Source of the DNA: a virus
Virus record (IMG/VR): IMGVR_UViG_3300031957_001887
Coordinates: 1 to 28,120 of that record
Length of the DNA: 28,120 nt
Strand: one strand, 5' to 3'
The notes beneath the pieces are model-generated. The model did no database searches. It saw nothing but the letters and a program-made list of their open reading frames with translations, and had not been told where the DNA came from. The translations under genes were made by a program, and so were the position numbers. The first letter of the stretch is position 1; every line of letters starts with the position of its first letter. Positions 13,837-23,324 of this stretch are shown piece after piece.

Positions 13837-16293
13837 TTATTCAGGGAATGCTGCGCCTGTTGGTTGAACTACAAAGTCCAATACAATAAATTCAGCTGTT
13901 CTTGTTGGTTGAATAAATATCTGACCAACTAATTGATTTCTATCAACAACATCTGGTGTGTTGTTAGAATCGTCCATAACTACTCTGAAAGCAGTTAGAC
14001 CTGAATTTGCTTGAACTTCTTCAAGAAATGGATTCACTATGTTTAGGAATCTGTTTCTTAAAGCTGTTGTGTTTTGTTCAAATACCAAGAATCTTGAAGA
14101 TGATGCGATGAACTTTCTTAAGTTAATCAACAATCTTCTTACATTGATTCTGTCTAATGCACTTGGTTTTCCTTGAAGTGTCTTCTGTCCAAACACTACT
14201 ACGCCTTGACCTGGGAAAGTTGCGATTGGATTAATACGATTTTCGTATAAATCATCTCTTTCCAAGTTGGTTAGTCTTGTTTGTGCTTCTAATACTTCTG
14301 TTAAACCACCACGATTTAGACCTGCTGGTGCGAACCACTCTTGTCCAATTCTATCATTGTTTGAATAAACACCTGGTAGAACTACTGAAGGTGGAACCCA
14401 AGTAGGTTTGTTTTTGTTCTCATCAAGAATCTTAACCCAAGGATAATATGTAGCTACATAATTACTATCTAATGTTTTTACATCATCAATAGCTCCTTGT
14501 ATTGTTCTTCCGTATTGTGAACCATCTAAGATAAAGAAACAATCTGCTCTATCTTCGACTTTATCGATTGCGTGATTAGTTACACTTGAATGTAATTGAT
14601 GAATAACACCTGGTATAGCTAATAAGTTGATATCATATTCATCAGGATTAGATACTGCGTTAATAGCTCTTTTGTATGCTACCGAACCACTTGCACTTGC
14701 ACTTGATAAATCAAATCCTTGTGTGTTGGTTGATACAATATCTGTTCCTTTTTTATTCTCTATCGCTGGATTTGTTCCGTCAAAACCACCTTGGAAAGGA
14801 ACTTGGAATTTCAATTGTCTAAAATCTGAAGTTCCTAATCCTAATAATGATGAACCATCTGAGTATGTTGTTCCCAATACTGATGCGTCGTCATTACCGA
14901 ATGCATTTTCTAAACTCATAGTAACATTGTTACCTGCTGCTGCACTTGTTGGTAATGGTGCTAAATATTGTTGACTATCAATACTATTGAAGTCAAAGCC
15001 ATAATATACATTTTGGTCATATGTTCCACGACCATTCAGTTGTGCTATCGAACCTGATGTTCCAAGATATGAAGCACTTGGATATGCTGCTGCGACCGTA
15101 CTACCACTTGGTATAGATGTTGATACATCTATAACACTTGTTTGTAGTGGTGCGTCAAATCCCATAGGAACTAATTCCTCTGGTATAGCTTCCAAATCTT
15201 TCAAAGATGAAATTTCTGTTGTTGCACTTGTGATTGTTTTACCTGATATTCTAATGTAAGATGATTGGTTTGGATAATCACCATTTGTGGTTAATTTACC
15301 ATTTGAATCAATCGTAATAAATCTATCTCCAATTCTTCTTACTACATAGTTATCAGAATCAGAGTCAAGGTTTAGATTAGAAAAGTTTTCTAAAACAATT
15401 CCATCATCATTTTGTCCTGGATTATTTACAATCACTTGTAAATCAAATGAACCATAATCACTACCGGCCACATCAACTGCTCTTTTAACATTTGATATAC
15501 CAATACGATATTTAGTATTTTGATTAGTTCCGTGTGCTAATGTAGCAACTCTGAACAATGAAGTTCTTGCTCCATTTACTAATTGTGATTGTAGTGCTGG
15601 TGTGTGTGCAACTTTGAAGTCAAATGAAAAGTTTTCATCTGAACCACTTTGTATCGTTACAACGTCAGCTACACTTTGGTCTACACCAGTTCCTAAATAC
15701 TCATTTTGTGTATTTTGGAAATTAGAGTAAACATACAATTTTTGGTTTGTATCTTGTGGATTTTCACTAAATACTTTTGTAATGTAGTTTGCTGAACTTG
15801 AATCAAAAGATAAGTTAAAAGTGCTTTCTCTTGTTCCGTCATTAGTAGTGTCTAATTCTAAAGTAAAATCACTTGCAGATACTTTTGTTTGCAATATTGA
15901 AGCACTTAATGGTCCTGCTAACTCTAATGCGTTAGGGTCTGATGCGCCTCTTGAAGGTTTTAGAACTGCTGCTACTTTGTGTCCTTGTGAACTACTGATA
16001 CTCAATACGACACTATCGTTTGCGTATCCTCCTAAATGTAAAACTCTCACGATTGTTACGGTTCCTGCACTTTTTAAATATTGTTTTGCAGTAAAAGGAA
16101 CATAAAAATCTTGATTTTCTTTTCCGAAAATTTTCTCAAACTCACCTAAATTTCTAATTGCGGTTGGAACAAATGCTGGTCCCATATCTGTTGGTCCAAC
16201 TAATGCTGCTCCAATTTCGCCTATTCCTTCAGGTAAGAAAGATAAATCTTTTTCTCTGGTGAAAACACCAGGGCTTACTATTCGTTCGGCCAT
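13837..16293 (-). CDS. 18: Tail sheath protein gp18
   Basis: The contractile sheath subunit. The N-terminus MAERIVSPGVFTREKDLS and the start of the first domain (IGEIGAALVGPTDMGPAFVP) are classic sheath features. The C-terminal region has NVRRLLINLRKFIASSSRFLVFE, and the end IFIQPTRTAEFIVLDFVVQP is the conserved inner domain that links neighbouring subunits. At 818 residues it is longer than T4 gp18 (659). The extra length lies in the central part, which is Ser/Thr/Asn/Gly-rich and beta in character, and would be the outward-facing protrusion. It starts with TAGGAGAAAGAAA in front of ATG and shares the bidirectional terminator with the converging cassette. Confidence 0.95.
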   Translation of the reverse strand: MAERIVSPGVFTREKDLSFLPEGIGEIGAALVGPTDMGPAFVPTAIRNLGEFEKIFGKENQDFYVPFTAKQYLKSAGTVTIVRVLHLGGYANDSVVLSISSSQGHKVAAVLKPSRGASDPNALELAGPLSASILQTKVSASDFTLELDTTNDGTRESTFNLSFDSSSANYITKVFSENPQDTNQKLYVYSNFQNTQNEYLGTGVDQSVADVVTIQSGSDENFSFDFKVAHTPALQSQLVNGARTSLFRVATLAHGTNQNTKYRIGISNVKRAVDVAGSDYGSFDLQVIVNNPGQNDDGIVLENFSNLNLDSDSDNYVVRRIGDRFITIDSNGKLTTNGDYPNQSSYIRISGKTITSATTEISSLKDLEAIPEELVPMGFDAPLQTSVIDVSTSIPSGSTVAAAYPSASYLGTSGSIAQLNGRGTYDQNVYYGFDFNSIDSQQYLAPLPTSAAAGNNVTMSLENAFGNDDASVLGTTYSDGSSLLGLGTSDFRQLKFQVPFQGGFDGTNPAIENKKGTDIVSTNTQGFDLSSASASGSVAYKRAINAVSNPDEYDINLLAIPGVIHQLHSSVTNHAIDKVEDRADCFFILDGSQYGRTIQGAIDDVKTLDSNYVATYYPWVKILDENKNKPTWVPPSVVLPGVYSNNDRIGQEWFAPAGLNRGGLTEVLEAQTRLTNLERDDLYENRINPIATFPGQGVVVFGQKTLQGKPSALDRINVRRLLINLRKFIASSSRFLVFEQNTTALRNRFLNIVNPFLEEVQANSGLTAFRVVMDDSNNTPDVVDRNQLVGQIFIQPTRTAEFIVLDFVVQPTGAAFPE

Positions 16294-16337
16294 TTTCTTT
16301 CTCCTATTTTTACTATCTTGTAGATAATTATACTACT

Positions 16338-16345
16338 ATAAATAT
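16338..16345 (-). promoter_or_regulatory. ATATTTAT intergenic motif upstream of sheath gene
   Basis: Minus-strand ATATTTAT (plus ATAAATAT, within TATAAATA) lies 45 bases before the sheath start, in the gap after the 93-residue gene. It is the same position class as the tube and neck gene sites. Confidence 0.4.
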
Positions 16346-16384
16346 AATCCTTAAATCCCAAAATGCTTTGATTGGGTAAAATAA

Positions 16385-16666
16385 TTAACTAACTGGTGTA
16401 AATTCACCAGTTTCAATATTTAAATTACCAACACCATACTTTTTGGTTAGTTGTTCAAGTAAATTAGATTCATTTGTTTGTTCTTGAACATATTTAGTTT
16501 CTAAAAGAATTTTTTGATTTTCAATTCTCTCTAATGTTTGTTCAGTTTGTAAACGTTGAATCTCTAAATTACCCAAAGAATTTTGAATAAATGCATAAGC
16601 ATTTCTCAAATTTTCTAATGATTCTATTTCTGTTTTGGTGAATTTAATTTGCTTTTTCTTTACCAT
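16385..16666 (-). CDS. Small coiled-coil protein between fibre and sheath genes, 93 aa
   Basis: A short helical protein with a coiled-coil pattern over residues 10-75 (ESLENLRNAYAFIQNSLGNL, then LQTEQTLERIENQKILLETK), a basic N-terminus (MVKKKQIKF) and a short C-terminal beta end. It has no recognised family. Its position between the large fibre and the sheath suggests an assembly factor or small fibre-associated protein. A clear AAGGAG ribosome binding site precedes the ATG, and an ATATTTAT motif lies about 20 bases upstream. Confidence 0.75.
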   Translation of the reverse strand: MVKKKQIKFTKTEIESLENLRNAYAFIQNSLGNLEIQRLQTEQTLERIENQKILLETKYVQEQTNESNLLEQLTKKYGVGNLNIETGEFTPVS

Positions 16667-16684
16667 TATAACTCCTTGTTGTAT

Positions 16685-16692
16685 ATAAATAT
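16685..16692 (-). promoter_or_regulatory. ATATTTAT intergenic motif upstream of 93 aa gene
   Basis: Minus-strand ATATTTAT (plus ATAAATAT, within TATAAATA) lies 19 bases before the 93-residue gene, in the 30-base gap after the fibre gene. Confidence 0.35.
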
Positions 16693-16696
16693 AAAA

Positions 16697-16996
16697 CTAT
16701 TTGTTCAAACAATCACATTTTTGTTTGATGTCTTCTACTTCTTTCTTTAATTCTTTGATTGATTCTATCAATAATGGAACTATCTTTTCATACTTAACAC
16801 CTAAGTATCCATTAGCACGAGTTGCTACAATTTCTGGTAAAACTGATTGTATTTCTTGTGCTACGACACCAATGTCTTTTCCTTTATAAACATTTTGCTT
16901 GTCGTTCCATACAAATGTATAACCACCAATCTTTTCCATTTTATCTAATGGATTTTCAATTGGTTGAATATTATCTTTTAATTCTCTATCAGATGA
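16697..16996 (-). other. S74 peptidase domain with Ser-Lys dyad
   Basis: Residues 1245-1343 of the fibre. The S-D-R-E-L-K start gives the S1246/K1251 pair expected of intramolecular chaperones from phage fibres and endosialidases. The predicted cut is before S1246 (codon at 16991-16993), releasing a 98-residue piece with a C-terminal coiled coil that ends in a Cys-x-Cys. Confidence 0.9.
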
Positions 16997-19900
16997 ACCA
17001 AATGCTATAATATCACCACTTGTTTCAAGACCTGATGCTGTCATTAGTCCTGTTGCATTTATATAATCAAATGAACCAGATGTAATATTTGCTTGTTTTA
17101 TACCTGTGATTGTTCCTAAACTACCACTTAAATGACCTGCGTGATTTAATTTTATTGATGCGTGTGAAGATGTTGCTGCGAAGTTTGTTGGAACTGCAGC
17201 TTCCAATGTCTTTGTACTACCATCTAATGTTAGGTATGCAGTTACTCCACCACTTCCGTCATCACATTTTAATATTAAATCTGCATCAGCAGTATCTTGT
17301 CTTATAGTTAGATTTCCAGTTCCATCTGCTTTTATAATACTATTAGAACCATCGTGTTTAATTTCTAAATCTTCATCAGCACCAAAATATGCATTTACAC
17401 TATCGGCAAATCTCATATTTTTGTTTATAATAATTTTTGTTGCACTTCCATCTAATGTTAGGTAAGCTGTATTACCACCACTACCGTCATCTGACTTAAG
17501 TATAATATCTTTATCGTCTGCTTGATTAGAAATAATTAAATCACCCGTTAATCTATTGGCTATATAAGAATCATTTCCATCGTGTTTTAATTGTAAGTCA
17601 TTACCAGAACCTATTTGAAGCTTTCCATTATCAATTAATCTAATATCATTGGCTACGTGTAAATTGTCCGTTACATTTACATTTAAGAAAGAACCACTTT
17701 GACTACCACTAATATCACCACTTGCACTAATTGCTGCAAATAAAACATTGGCAGTTGTTGCTACGTCTTGTCCAATCGCTATGTCATTTGCGTTAGCTGT
17801 TACACCAGTTCCTCCGACAACATTTAAAGTTCTGTTTGCAGCTATTGTACCACCACCTGTTAAACCAGTTCCTGCTACAACACTTACTGAACTATGGTCA
17901 ATATGCTCGTTTGCTACAAAGTTTGTTGTGGAATCGTGGTCAACCATTGCGGATGCTGATATAACACCTGCTCCCAATCCAACGATTGCTGCTGCGGATA
18001 ATGAACCACTAACATCAGCAGCTATTTGTGCCGAACCAGATAATATACCTGCTCCCTCACCGACTATTGCTGTTGTTAAACTACTGTTGGAACTTGAACC
18101 AGATATGATTCCTGCTCCTAATCCTACAACTGCTGTTGTTGAGAAAGAACCACTAATATCGTCTGCTAATTGTGCCGAACTTGATATTACACTATCACCG
18201 GTTGTTCTTAAAACCGTGGCGTCTACTGCAAAACTTCTGTTTGAAGCTATCGTTCCACCACCTGATAGTCCGTCTCCTGCTGTTAATGTTATTGTTGTGT
18301 GGTCAATGTGTTCATTGGCAACGAAGTTTGCTAATGAGTCGTGGTCTATTGTTCCTTGCGTTGCAGTTCCGACTAATCCTGTTAAGTTTGTTGCTTGAAC
18401 TGATGATGCGGAAACAACATTTGCGTCTAATTGTTGGAAAGAACCTGATTTATATCCTAAGATATTTCCTAAACTACCACTTATGTTTCCACTACCACTA
18501 ATATGTTGGACATCAAATATATCATTTCCGTCCATATCTAAATCTTGTGTTGCTGTATGATTACCCATATCATCACCACCTGCTATCGCACTTGCGATAG
18601 AAGCTGATACATCTGTAATGTTAGGTAATGTAAATTTACCTGTAACTCCTAAGTTATCTGTAATGTCTACATTTAAGAAAGAACCACTTGCACTCGCACT
18701 AACACTACCGACTACTTCGAGTGCCTCTGCTGGCGTGGTTGTGTTTACACCTAAGTTTTCACTAAACGAACCAGAAACACCTGTAAATGTTGTTCCTGTA
18801 ATCGTGGTTCCGTCAATCGCACTAAATCCTTTTATAGTTCCTAAACTACTACTGAAGTGTCCATTGTTTTGTAAAAATATACTTGCCAATGAAGCCGTCA
18901 TTGTATTTGTTATGTCTATTGTACTACCACTTATAGATAAAGAACCTGTAAATTGGTGTGTGTCATCTGCTGGTGTATCACCAGATACGGTTGAACCACT
19001 TCGTATTGACGAAGTCATATGTGTTACTGATGAACTTACTATATAATTTTGTGCTATAACATCACCTTGTGCGGTAATATTTCCTGTTGTGGTTACGGAT
19101 GCGAATTCTACATCTGAATCTGTTGCAACTGCCTGTCCAATCGCTACATCATTGGCATTTACCGTAACACCTGTTCCGGCTCCAACTGCTAATGTTCTTG
19201 TAGATGCGATTGTTCCACCACCTGTTAGACCTGCTCCTGCGGTGATTGTTACTCCACTATGGTCTATGTGTTCGTTTGCTACGAAATTTGCTAAACTATC
19301 GTGGTCTATTGTTCCTTGCGTTGCAGTTAAAATTGTTCCGTGAATGTTTGTCGACTTGATATGTGGGGCGTCAATGTTTAAAAATGAACCACTTGTGCTG
19401 GCACTTATCGCACCTACCACTTCGAGTGATTCTGCTGGCGTGGTTGTTCCAACACCTAAATTTATGTTAAATGAACCCGAGTCAAATCCTAAAAGACTAC
19501 CTCTACTACTACTGATATTTCCACTCGCACTAATATGATTGAATTGAACATTTGCTGTTGTGGCAACATCTTGTCCAATAGCGATGTCGTTTGCATTTGC
19601 AGTAACACCTGTTCCACCAATGACATTTAAAGTTCTATTTGCTGCTATTGTTCCACCGCCGGTCATACCTGTTCCAGCAATTACACTTACTGAACTATGG
19701 TCTATGTGTTCATTTGCCACGAAGTTTGTAGTTGCGTCGTGGTCGATTTGTGCGGAACCCGATATAACTGAACTCGATACCACATTTTCTGTTGTTGTAA
19801 GTCTTGTTGAAATACTTGCACTTGGTGCCGCAAATGAACCACTAATGTCTGTGGACAATTGTGCGGATGCCGATACTATGTTTGCTCCCTCACTAACGAT

Positions 19901-20728
19901 TGCTGTTGTTAAACTACTATTAGAACTTGAACCAGATATGATTCCTGCTCCTAATCCTGCAACTGCTGCTACGGACAAAGAACCACTTATGTCATCAGAG
20001 ATTTGAGCTGAACTTGATAATATAGTATTACCTAACTCCGACTCTGCGGTTGTAATTCTTGTTGAAAAACTTGCACTTGGTGCTCCAAACGACCCACTAA
20101 TATCGGTTGACAATTGTGCTGATGATGAAATTGCTCCACTATTCGTTCTTAATACGGTAGCATCAACTGCAAAACTTCTATTCGTTGTAATATCACCACC
20201 ACCTGATAAACCATCACCAGCTGTTAAAGTTACACCACTATGGTCTATATGTTCGTTTGCGACAAAGTTTGTAGTAGAATCGTGGTCAACTTGTGCTGAA
20301 CCACTAAATAAAGTATTTCCTAATTCTGTTTCTGCGGTCGTTACTCTTGTAGAAAAACTGGCACTCGGTGCCACAAATGACCCACTTATGTCTGTGGATA
20401 ATTGTGCCGAACTTGATATAATTGAACTCGATACCACATTTTCTGCAGTTGTTACTCTTGTAGAAAAACTAGCACTTGGTGCAACGAATGAACCACTAAT
20501 GTCGGTTGCGATTTGAGCCGAACCTGATATTAATGTATTACTTAATTCTGACTCTGCGGTTGTAACTCTTGTAGAAAAACTACCACTATCGGTTGTTATT
20601 CTTGTTGAGAAACTACCACTATCTGCGACAAATGAACCACTAATGTCAGTAGCTATTTGTGCTGAACTTGATACTACACTCGTCCCTGTTAAAGGGAATT
20701 TAATTTGTTTTGATTTTAAATCGGCCAT
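16697..20728 (-). CDS. Repetitive fibre protein with C-terminal S74 self-cleaving chaperone, 1343 aa
   Basis: A long virion fibre. The N-terminal 300 residues are repeats of a Ser/Ala-rich unit (SSAQIATDISGSFVAPSASF). The middle alternates further modules, including five copies of NFVANEHIDHS...GGGTI...R and three of NDIAIGQDVATTANV-type sequence. Two copies of a later module contain ...LKHDGNDSYI... and SDDGSGG...AYLTLDGS. The last 99 residues are the S74 peptidase/chaperone: SSDRELKDNI (S1246 and K1251 as the Ser-Lys dyad), then VWNDKQNVYKGKDIGVVAQE and a helical end. That domain drives trimer folding and then cuts itself off before S1246. The gene follows the gp15-fusion and 288-residue fibre genes and shares their modules, so the three probably build one appendage. 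Confidence 0.9.
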   Translation of the reverse strand: MADLKSKQIKFPLTGTSVVSSSAQIATDISGSFVADSGSFSTRITTDSGSFSTRVTTAESELSNTLISGSAQIATDISGSFVAPSASFSTRVTTAENVVSSSIISSSAQLSTDISGSFVAPSASFSTRVTTAETELGNTLFSGSAQVDHDSTTNFVANEHIDHSGVTLTAGDGLSGGGDITTNRSFAVDATVLRTNSGAISSSAQLSTDISGSFGAPSASFSTRITTAESELGNTILSSSAQISDDISGSLSVAAVAGLGAGIISGSSSNSSLTTAIVSEGANIVSASAQLSTDISGSFAAPSASISTRLTTTENVVSSSVISGSAQIDHDATTNFVANEHIDHSSVSVIAGTGMTGGGTIAANRTLNVIGGTGVTANANDIAIGQDVATTANVQFNHISASGNISSSRGSLLGFDSGSFNINLGVGTTTPAESLEVVGAISASTSGSFLNIDAPHIKSTNIHGTILTATQGTIDHDSLANFVANEHIDHSGVTITAGAGLTGGGTIASTRTLAVGAGTGVTVNANDVAIGQAVATDSDVEFASVTTTGNITAQGDVIAQNYIVSSSVTHMTSSIRSGSTVSGDTPADDTHQFTGSLSISGSTIDITNTMTASLASIFLQNNGHFSSSLGTIKGFSAIDGTTITGTTFTGVSGSFSENLGVNTTTPAEALEVVGSVSASASGSFLNVDITDNLGVTGKFTLPNITDVSASIASAIAGGDDMGNHTATQDLDMDGNDIFDVQHISGSGNISGSLGNILGYKSGSFQQLDANVVSASSVQATNLTGLVGTATQGTIDHDSLANFVANEHIDHTTITLTAGDGLSGGGTIASNRSFAVDATVLRTTGDSVISSSAQLADDISGSFSTTAVVGLGAGIISGSSSNSSLTTAIVGEGAGILSGSAQIAADVSGSLSAAAIVGLGAGVISASAMVDHDSTTNFVANEHIDHSSVSVVAGTGLTGGGTIAANRTLNVVGGTGVTANANDIAIGQDVATTANVLFAAISASGDISGSQSGSFLNVNVTDNLHVANDIRLIDNGKLQIGSGNDLQLKHDGNDSYIANRLTGDLIISNQADDKDIILKSDDGSGGNTAYLTLDGSATKIIINKNMRFADSVNAYFGADEDLEIKHDGSNSIIKADGTGNLTIRQDTADADLILKCDDGSGGVTAYLTLDGSTKTLEAAVPTNFAATSSHASIKLNHAGHLSGSLGTITGIKQANITSGSFDYINATGLMTASGLETSGDIIAFGSSDRELKDNIQPIENPLDKMEKIGGYTFVWNDKQNVYKGKDIGVVAQEIQSVLPEIVATRANGYLGVKYEKIVPLLIESIKELKKEVEDIKQKCDCLNK
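17210..20720 (-). repeat. Mosaic of imperfect direct repeats in the fibre gene
   Basis: Repeats are visible at DNA level. One example is a shared block of about 29 bases ending in TTGCGTTGCAGTT at both ~18338-18367 and ~19298-19327. Another is a block of about 60 bases around 18068-18125 and 19907-19965. The five EHIDH modules lie near 17740-17930, 18190-18340, 19090-19290, 19550-19740 and 20150-20290. The near-identity of some copies indicates recent duplication or gene conversion. Confidence 0.75.
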
Positions 20729-20752
20729 ATTTCTCTTTTATTTTTCCTACTT

Positions 20753-20760
20753 ATAAATAT
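20753..20760 (-). promoter_or_regulatory. ATATTTAT intergenic motif upstream of the large fibre
   Basis: Minus-strand ATATTTAT (plus ATAAATAT, within TATAAATA) lies 25 bases before the fibre start, in the 32-base gap after the 288-residue gene. Confidence 0.35.
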
Positions 20761-21627
20761 CTATGAATTAAATTTACCGAATCCTATGACCTCATCATCT
20801 GATTCTAATTCATATCCTAATTCACTTGTATTTAATCTTAATTCTAAATTTGTTGATGTCTTTTGGACTATTTCCAAAGCATCATTTTCAATTAACATTC
20901 CGTTAATAAAAAACATAAAATCTTCCTCACTTGTTGCACTCAAACCTGTTGGTGCAGAAGCAGTCACTGCTGTAAAACTTGAAGTATTTGCACTTGTAAA
21001 ACTACCCGTGTGAACAAATGACTTTCTATTGTAGGTATTTTTGTCCACAATACCCGTATTTAAAAAGAATTGTTTAATGGCATTTTCAGTTGCTAATGAA
21101 GTTGAACTTCCGTCAGCTAATGCAGTATCATTTGATATTTCATTTATAGTGTTTCCATTAAATTCAAATGAACCCGTAATGTTTGAACTACCCGATACCT
21201 TGTGAGTATCATCTAAACTATCACCAAATCTACTTGAACCACTTGCAAATATAGTTGTTGAACCCGTTACACTTACTTCAAATTTTCCATAGTTCAATTG
21301 TCCGTTTGTAGTCATTGATGTTGCGTTTACATTTTCTGTAATCGTTAAACTACCTGTATGACCCACTACACTATTTGAACTACTTATAAATCCGTCACCT
21401 AAAAACAAAGTTCCACTTCCAACTTTTATCGTATCGGAACTTACAACACTATTGAAAACTACATTTGCAGTGGTCTCAACATCTTGCCCAATACTAATCG
21501 TGACATTTTGGTCATCTGATAAAAAAAACTCTCTCGTGGTAAAATCCACTCCGTTTCTTACACCACTAACCCCTGTTCCTAACTCTATCGTTATTGGTTT
21601 TTTTAATTGAAATTCAGGTGCACTCAT
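20761..21627 (-). CDS. Fibre-type structural protein, paralogue of the gp15-fusion tail, 288 aa
   Basis: Residues 41-288 align with residues ~310-562 of the preceding gp15-like protein. Both contain SIGQDVETTANVVFN- or IAIGQSVGTTDSVTFN-type strands, then RFGDSLDDTHKVSGS, NEISNDTALADGS, TENAIK, SSFTAVTASAPTGL, FFINGMLIE and the same ending, GKFNS. The pattern is beta-rich with Ser/Thr/Gly turns, as in fibre shafts and knob-like caps. It has no S74 domain and no membrane segment. It begins with GGAGTAGT before ATG and sits nine bases from the gp15-fusion stop. It is probably a partner or short fibre in the same appendage. The unit probably arose by duplication. Confidence 0.85.
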   Translation of the reverse strand: MSAPEFQLKKPITIELGTGVSGVRNGVDFTTREFFLSDDQNVTISIGQDVETTANVVFNSVVSSDTIKVGSGTLFLGDGFISSSNSVVGHTGSLTITENVNATSMTTNGQLNYGKFEVSVTGSTTIFASGSSRFGDSLDDTHKVSGSSNITGSFEFNGNTINEISNDTALADGSSTSLATENAIKQFFLNTGIVDKNTYNRKSFVHTGSFTSANTSSFTAVTASAPTGLSATSEEDFMFFINGMLIENDALEIVQKTSTNLELRLNTSELGYELESDDEVIGFGKFNS

Positions 21628-21635
21628 TACTACTC

Positions 21636-23324
21636 CTATGAATTAAATTTACCAATACTTAAAATCTCGTCATCACTTTCTAAAATATATCCAATACTAC
21701 CTGTATCAACGTGTAATTCTAATGAACTTCCTTTCTGTTGTATCGCTAATGCATTATGTTCCATATATTGTCCATTGATAAAGAACACAAAGTCATTTTC
21801 AGTAGTGGAAGTTAATCCAGTTGGTGCGGATGCCGTGACCGCTGTAAAACTAGCTGTTGTGGCATTTGTTATACTTGCTGATGACTTGAAAAAATTCTTT
21901 CTTAAATAATTTGCACTATCCGTTACATTCTCTGTAATGTAAGTTTTTATTGCATTTTCAGTTATTAATGCGGTCGCACTTCCGTCTGTTAAAGTTGTAT
22001 CGTTTGATATTTCGTTTACACTATATCCATTTAAACTAAATGAACCCGTTACATCTACACTACCGGTAAACTCGTGAGTATCATCAAGTGTATCACCAAA
22101 TCTTGTGGAACCACTTGCAAGTATGATTGATGCGGAAGTAAATGTTGTATGAAACTCATTTGCTGTTAGTGTTCCTGTGATTGTTGTATTACCTTGAACG
22201 GTTAAATCACCTGTGGTTTCTAACGAACCCGTAACATCAATACTACCACTTATACCTGTTGAAGAATAAATTGTTGATGCGTCTCCGATTTGAACACTAT
22301 TACTAGCTGTAACTTGATTAAAAGTTACACTATCGGTTGTTCCAACTGATTGACCAATAGCTATATTTTGTGATAATTCTGTTGAACCATTGAATCCAAC
22401 ACCAGTATTTGATATCGTTACACCTGTTCCTTGGTTTAATATCAAAGAGTTTTCTAATGATATAGAAAATATATCTTTTGTTACTTCACCAAATTCTGCT
22501 GCATTTGATGATAAGTCTATCGTTTGACCGGCATTATCAACTATGGTCTTTTCTGTGCTTTCCCTTACTATAAGTTTTTTAGGTGTTAAATATTTTTGTG
22601 TTGTTGTTTTACTATCAAATGTTTCTGGTAAAATATATCCATATAGATTTACACTAAAAGTAGTTTGAATTAGTTTTTCTCCATCTATTTGTGATGCGTC
22701 CGAAAAACTTTCTATTTGAGTTCTAAATCTCATCTTACCTGGTTGACCCCAATATGCTCCGTCTGAATAATTAATTTTTTCTACAATACGATTCATTTGT
22801 TCAATGTATGAAGTCCATACGGTAAATTCATATGTTAGATTCATATAATCTGGCATAGATACATTATAATATTCTCTATTTGGTTCTAAATTTTTCTGAA
22901 CACTAAATCTATCAAAACGATTTTGTTGTGTGTATCTTTTTTGAAATGTGTAAAAATGTTTTGGGTCGTTCGCATCTAATTTATCAATTGGCATATTATC
23001 ATTACGACTCATACCTGTTCGTTTAAATGCAATCAATGGAACTATAATTTGTTTTTTCTTATCTCTTAGATATCCTTGTTTAGAAATTGTTACCCACCTT
23101 TCTGGTGATGCGTAAATACAAGGAACTTTTACCTTTTCTTTATTGATTTCTACTTCTGGTTTTATTACTTCATTGAAATAATACATAATAGCAGAGTCCA
23201 TATCCATAATACCGACTGATATATTTTTTACATCATCTTTGGCACCTGGTGAACTACGACTTATCTTTTCTCCACGATTGAATATTAGTCGTTGACTTCT
23301 TGGTATTGGTTTATTTCTTGGCAT
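21636..23324 (-). CDS. 15: gp15-like tail completion protein fused to a fibre-type domain, 562 aa
   Basis: Residues 30-240 look like T4 gp15, the ring that caps the tail and stabilises the sheath. KVKVPCIYASPERW parallels the gp15 RVPITYAS region, NLTYEFTVWTSYIEQMNRIVEKI its IYELSIFTRYEDDMFQIVE helix, and TTFSVNLYGYILPE its closing FEVNGWMYPP strand. T4 gp15 is 272 residues and ends there. Here about 320 more residues follow: a linker, repeat strands (NIAIGQSVGTTDSVTFNQVT) and, at 390-562, the same cap as in the 288-residue protein. A one-base overlap with the gp14-like gene and the neck-type order support the assignment. The fusion would fix a fibre to the neck of the tail. Confidence 0.85.
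   Translation of the reverse strand: MPRNKPIPRSQRLIFNRGEKISRSSPGAKDDVKNISVGIMDMDSAIMYYFNEVIKPEVEINKEKVKVPCIYASPERWVTISKQGYLRDKKKQIIVPLIAFKRTGMSRNDNMPIDKLDANDPKHFYTFQKRYTQQNRFDRFSVQKNLEPNREYYNVSMPDYMNLTYEFTVWTSYIEQMNRIVEKINYSDGAYWGQPGKMRFRTQIESFSDASQIDGEKLIQTTFSVNLYGYILPETFDSKTTTQKYLTPKKLIVRESTEKTIVDNAGQTIDLSSNAAEFGEVTKDIFSISLENSLILNQGTGVTISNTGVGFNGSTELSQNIAIGQSVGTTDSVTFNQVTASNSVQIGDASTIYSSTGISGSIDVTGSLETTGDLTVQGNTTITGTLTANEFHTTFTSASIILASGSTRFGDTLDDTHEFTGSVDVTGSFSLNGYSVNEISNDTTLTDGSATALITENAIKTYITENVTDSANYLRKNFFKSSASITNATTASFTAVTASAPTGLTSTTENDFVFFINGQYMEHNALAIQQKGSSLELHVDTGSIGYILESDDEILSIGKFNS

Noticed and set aside
17748-18398. Long plus-strand open frame of 216 residues opposite the fibre gene, and similar ones at 18618-19046 and 19560-20006
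   Set aside because: Alanine, proline and valine repeats mirror the repetitive fibre coding on the other strand; no RBS or promoter, and the minus-strand frame is a clear fibre with an S74 end.
16697-20728. CRISPR array or tandem repeat array in the repetitive fibre region
   Set aside because: Repeats are in-frame protein modules of variable spacing and identity, with no regular spacers.
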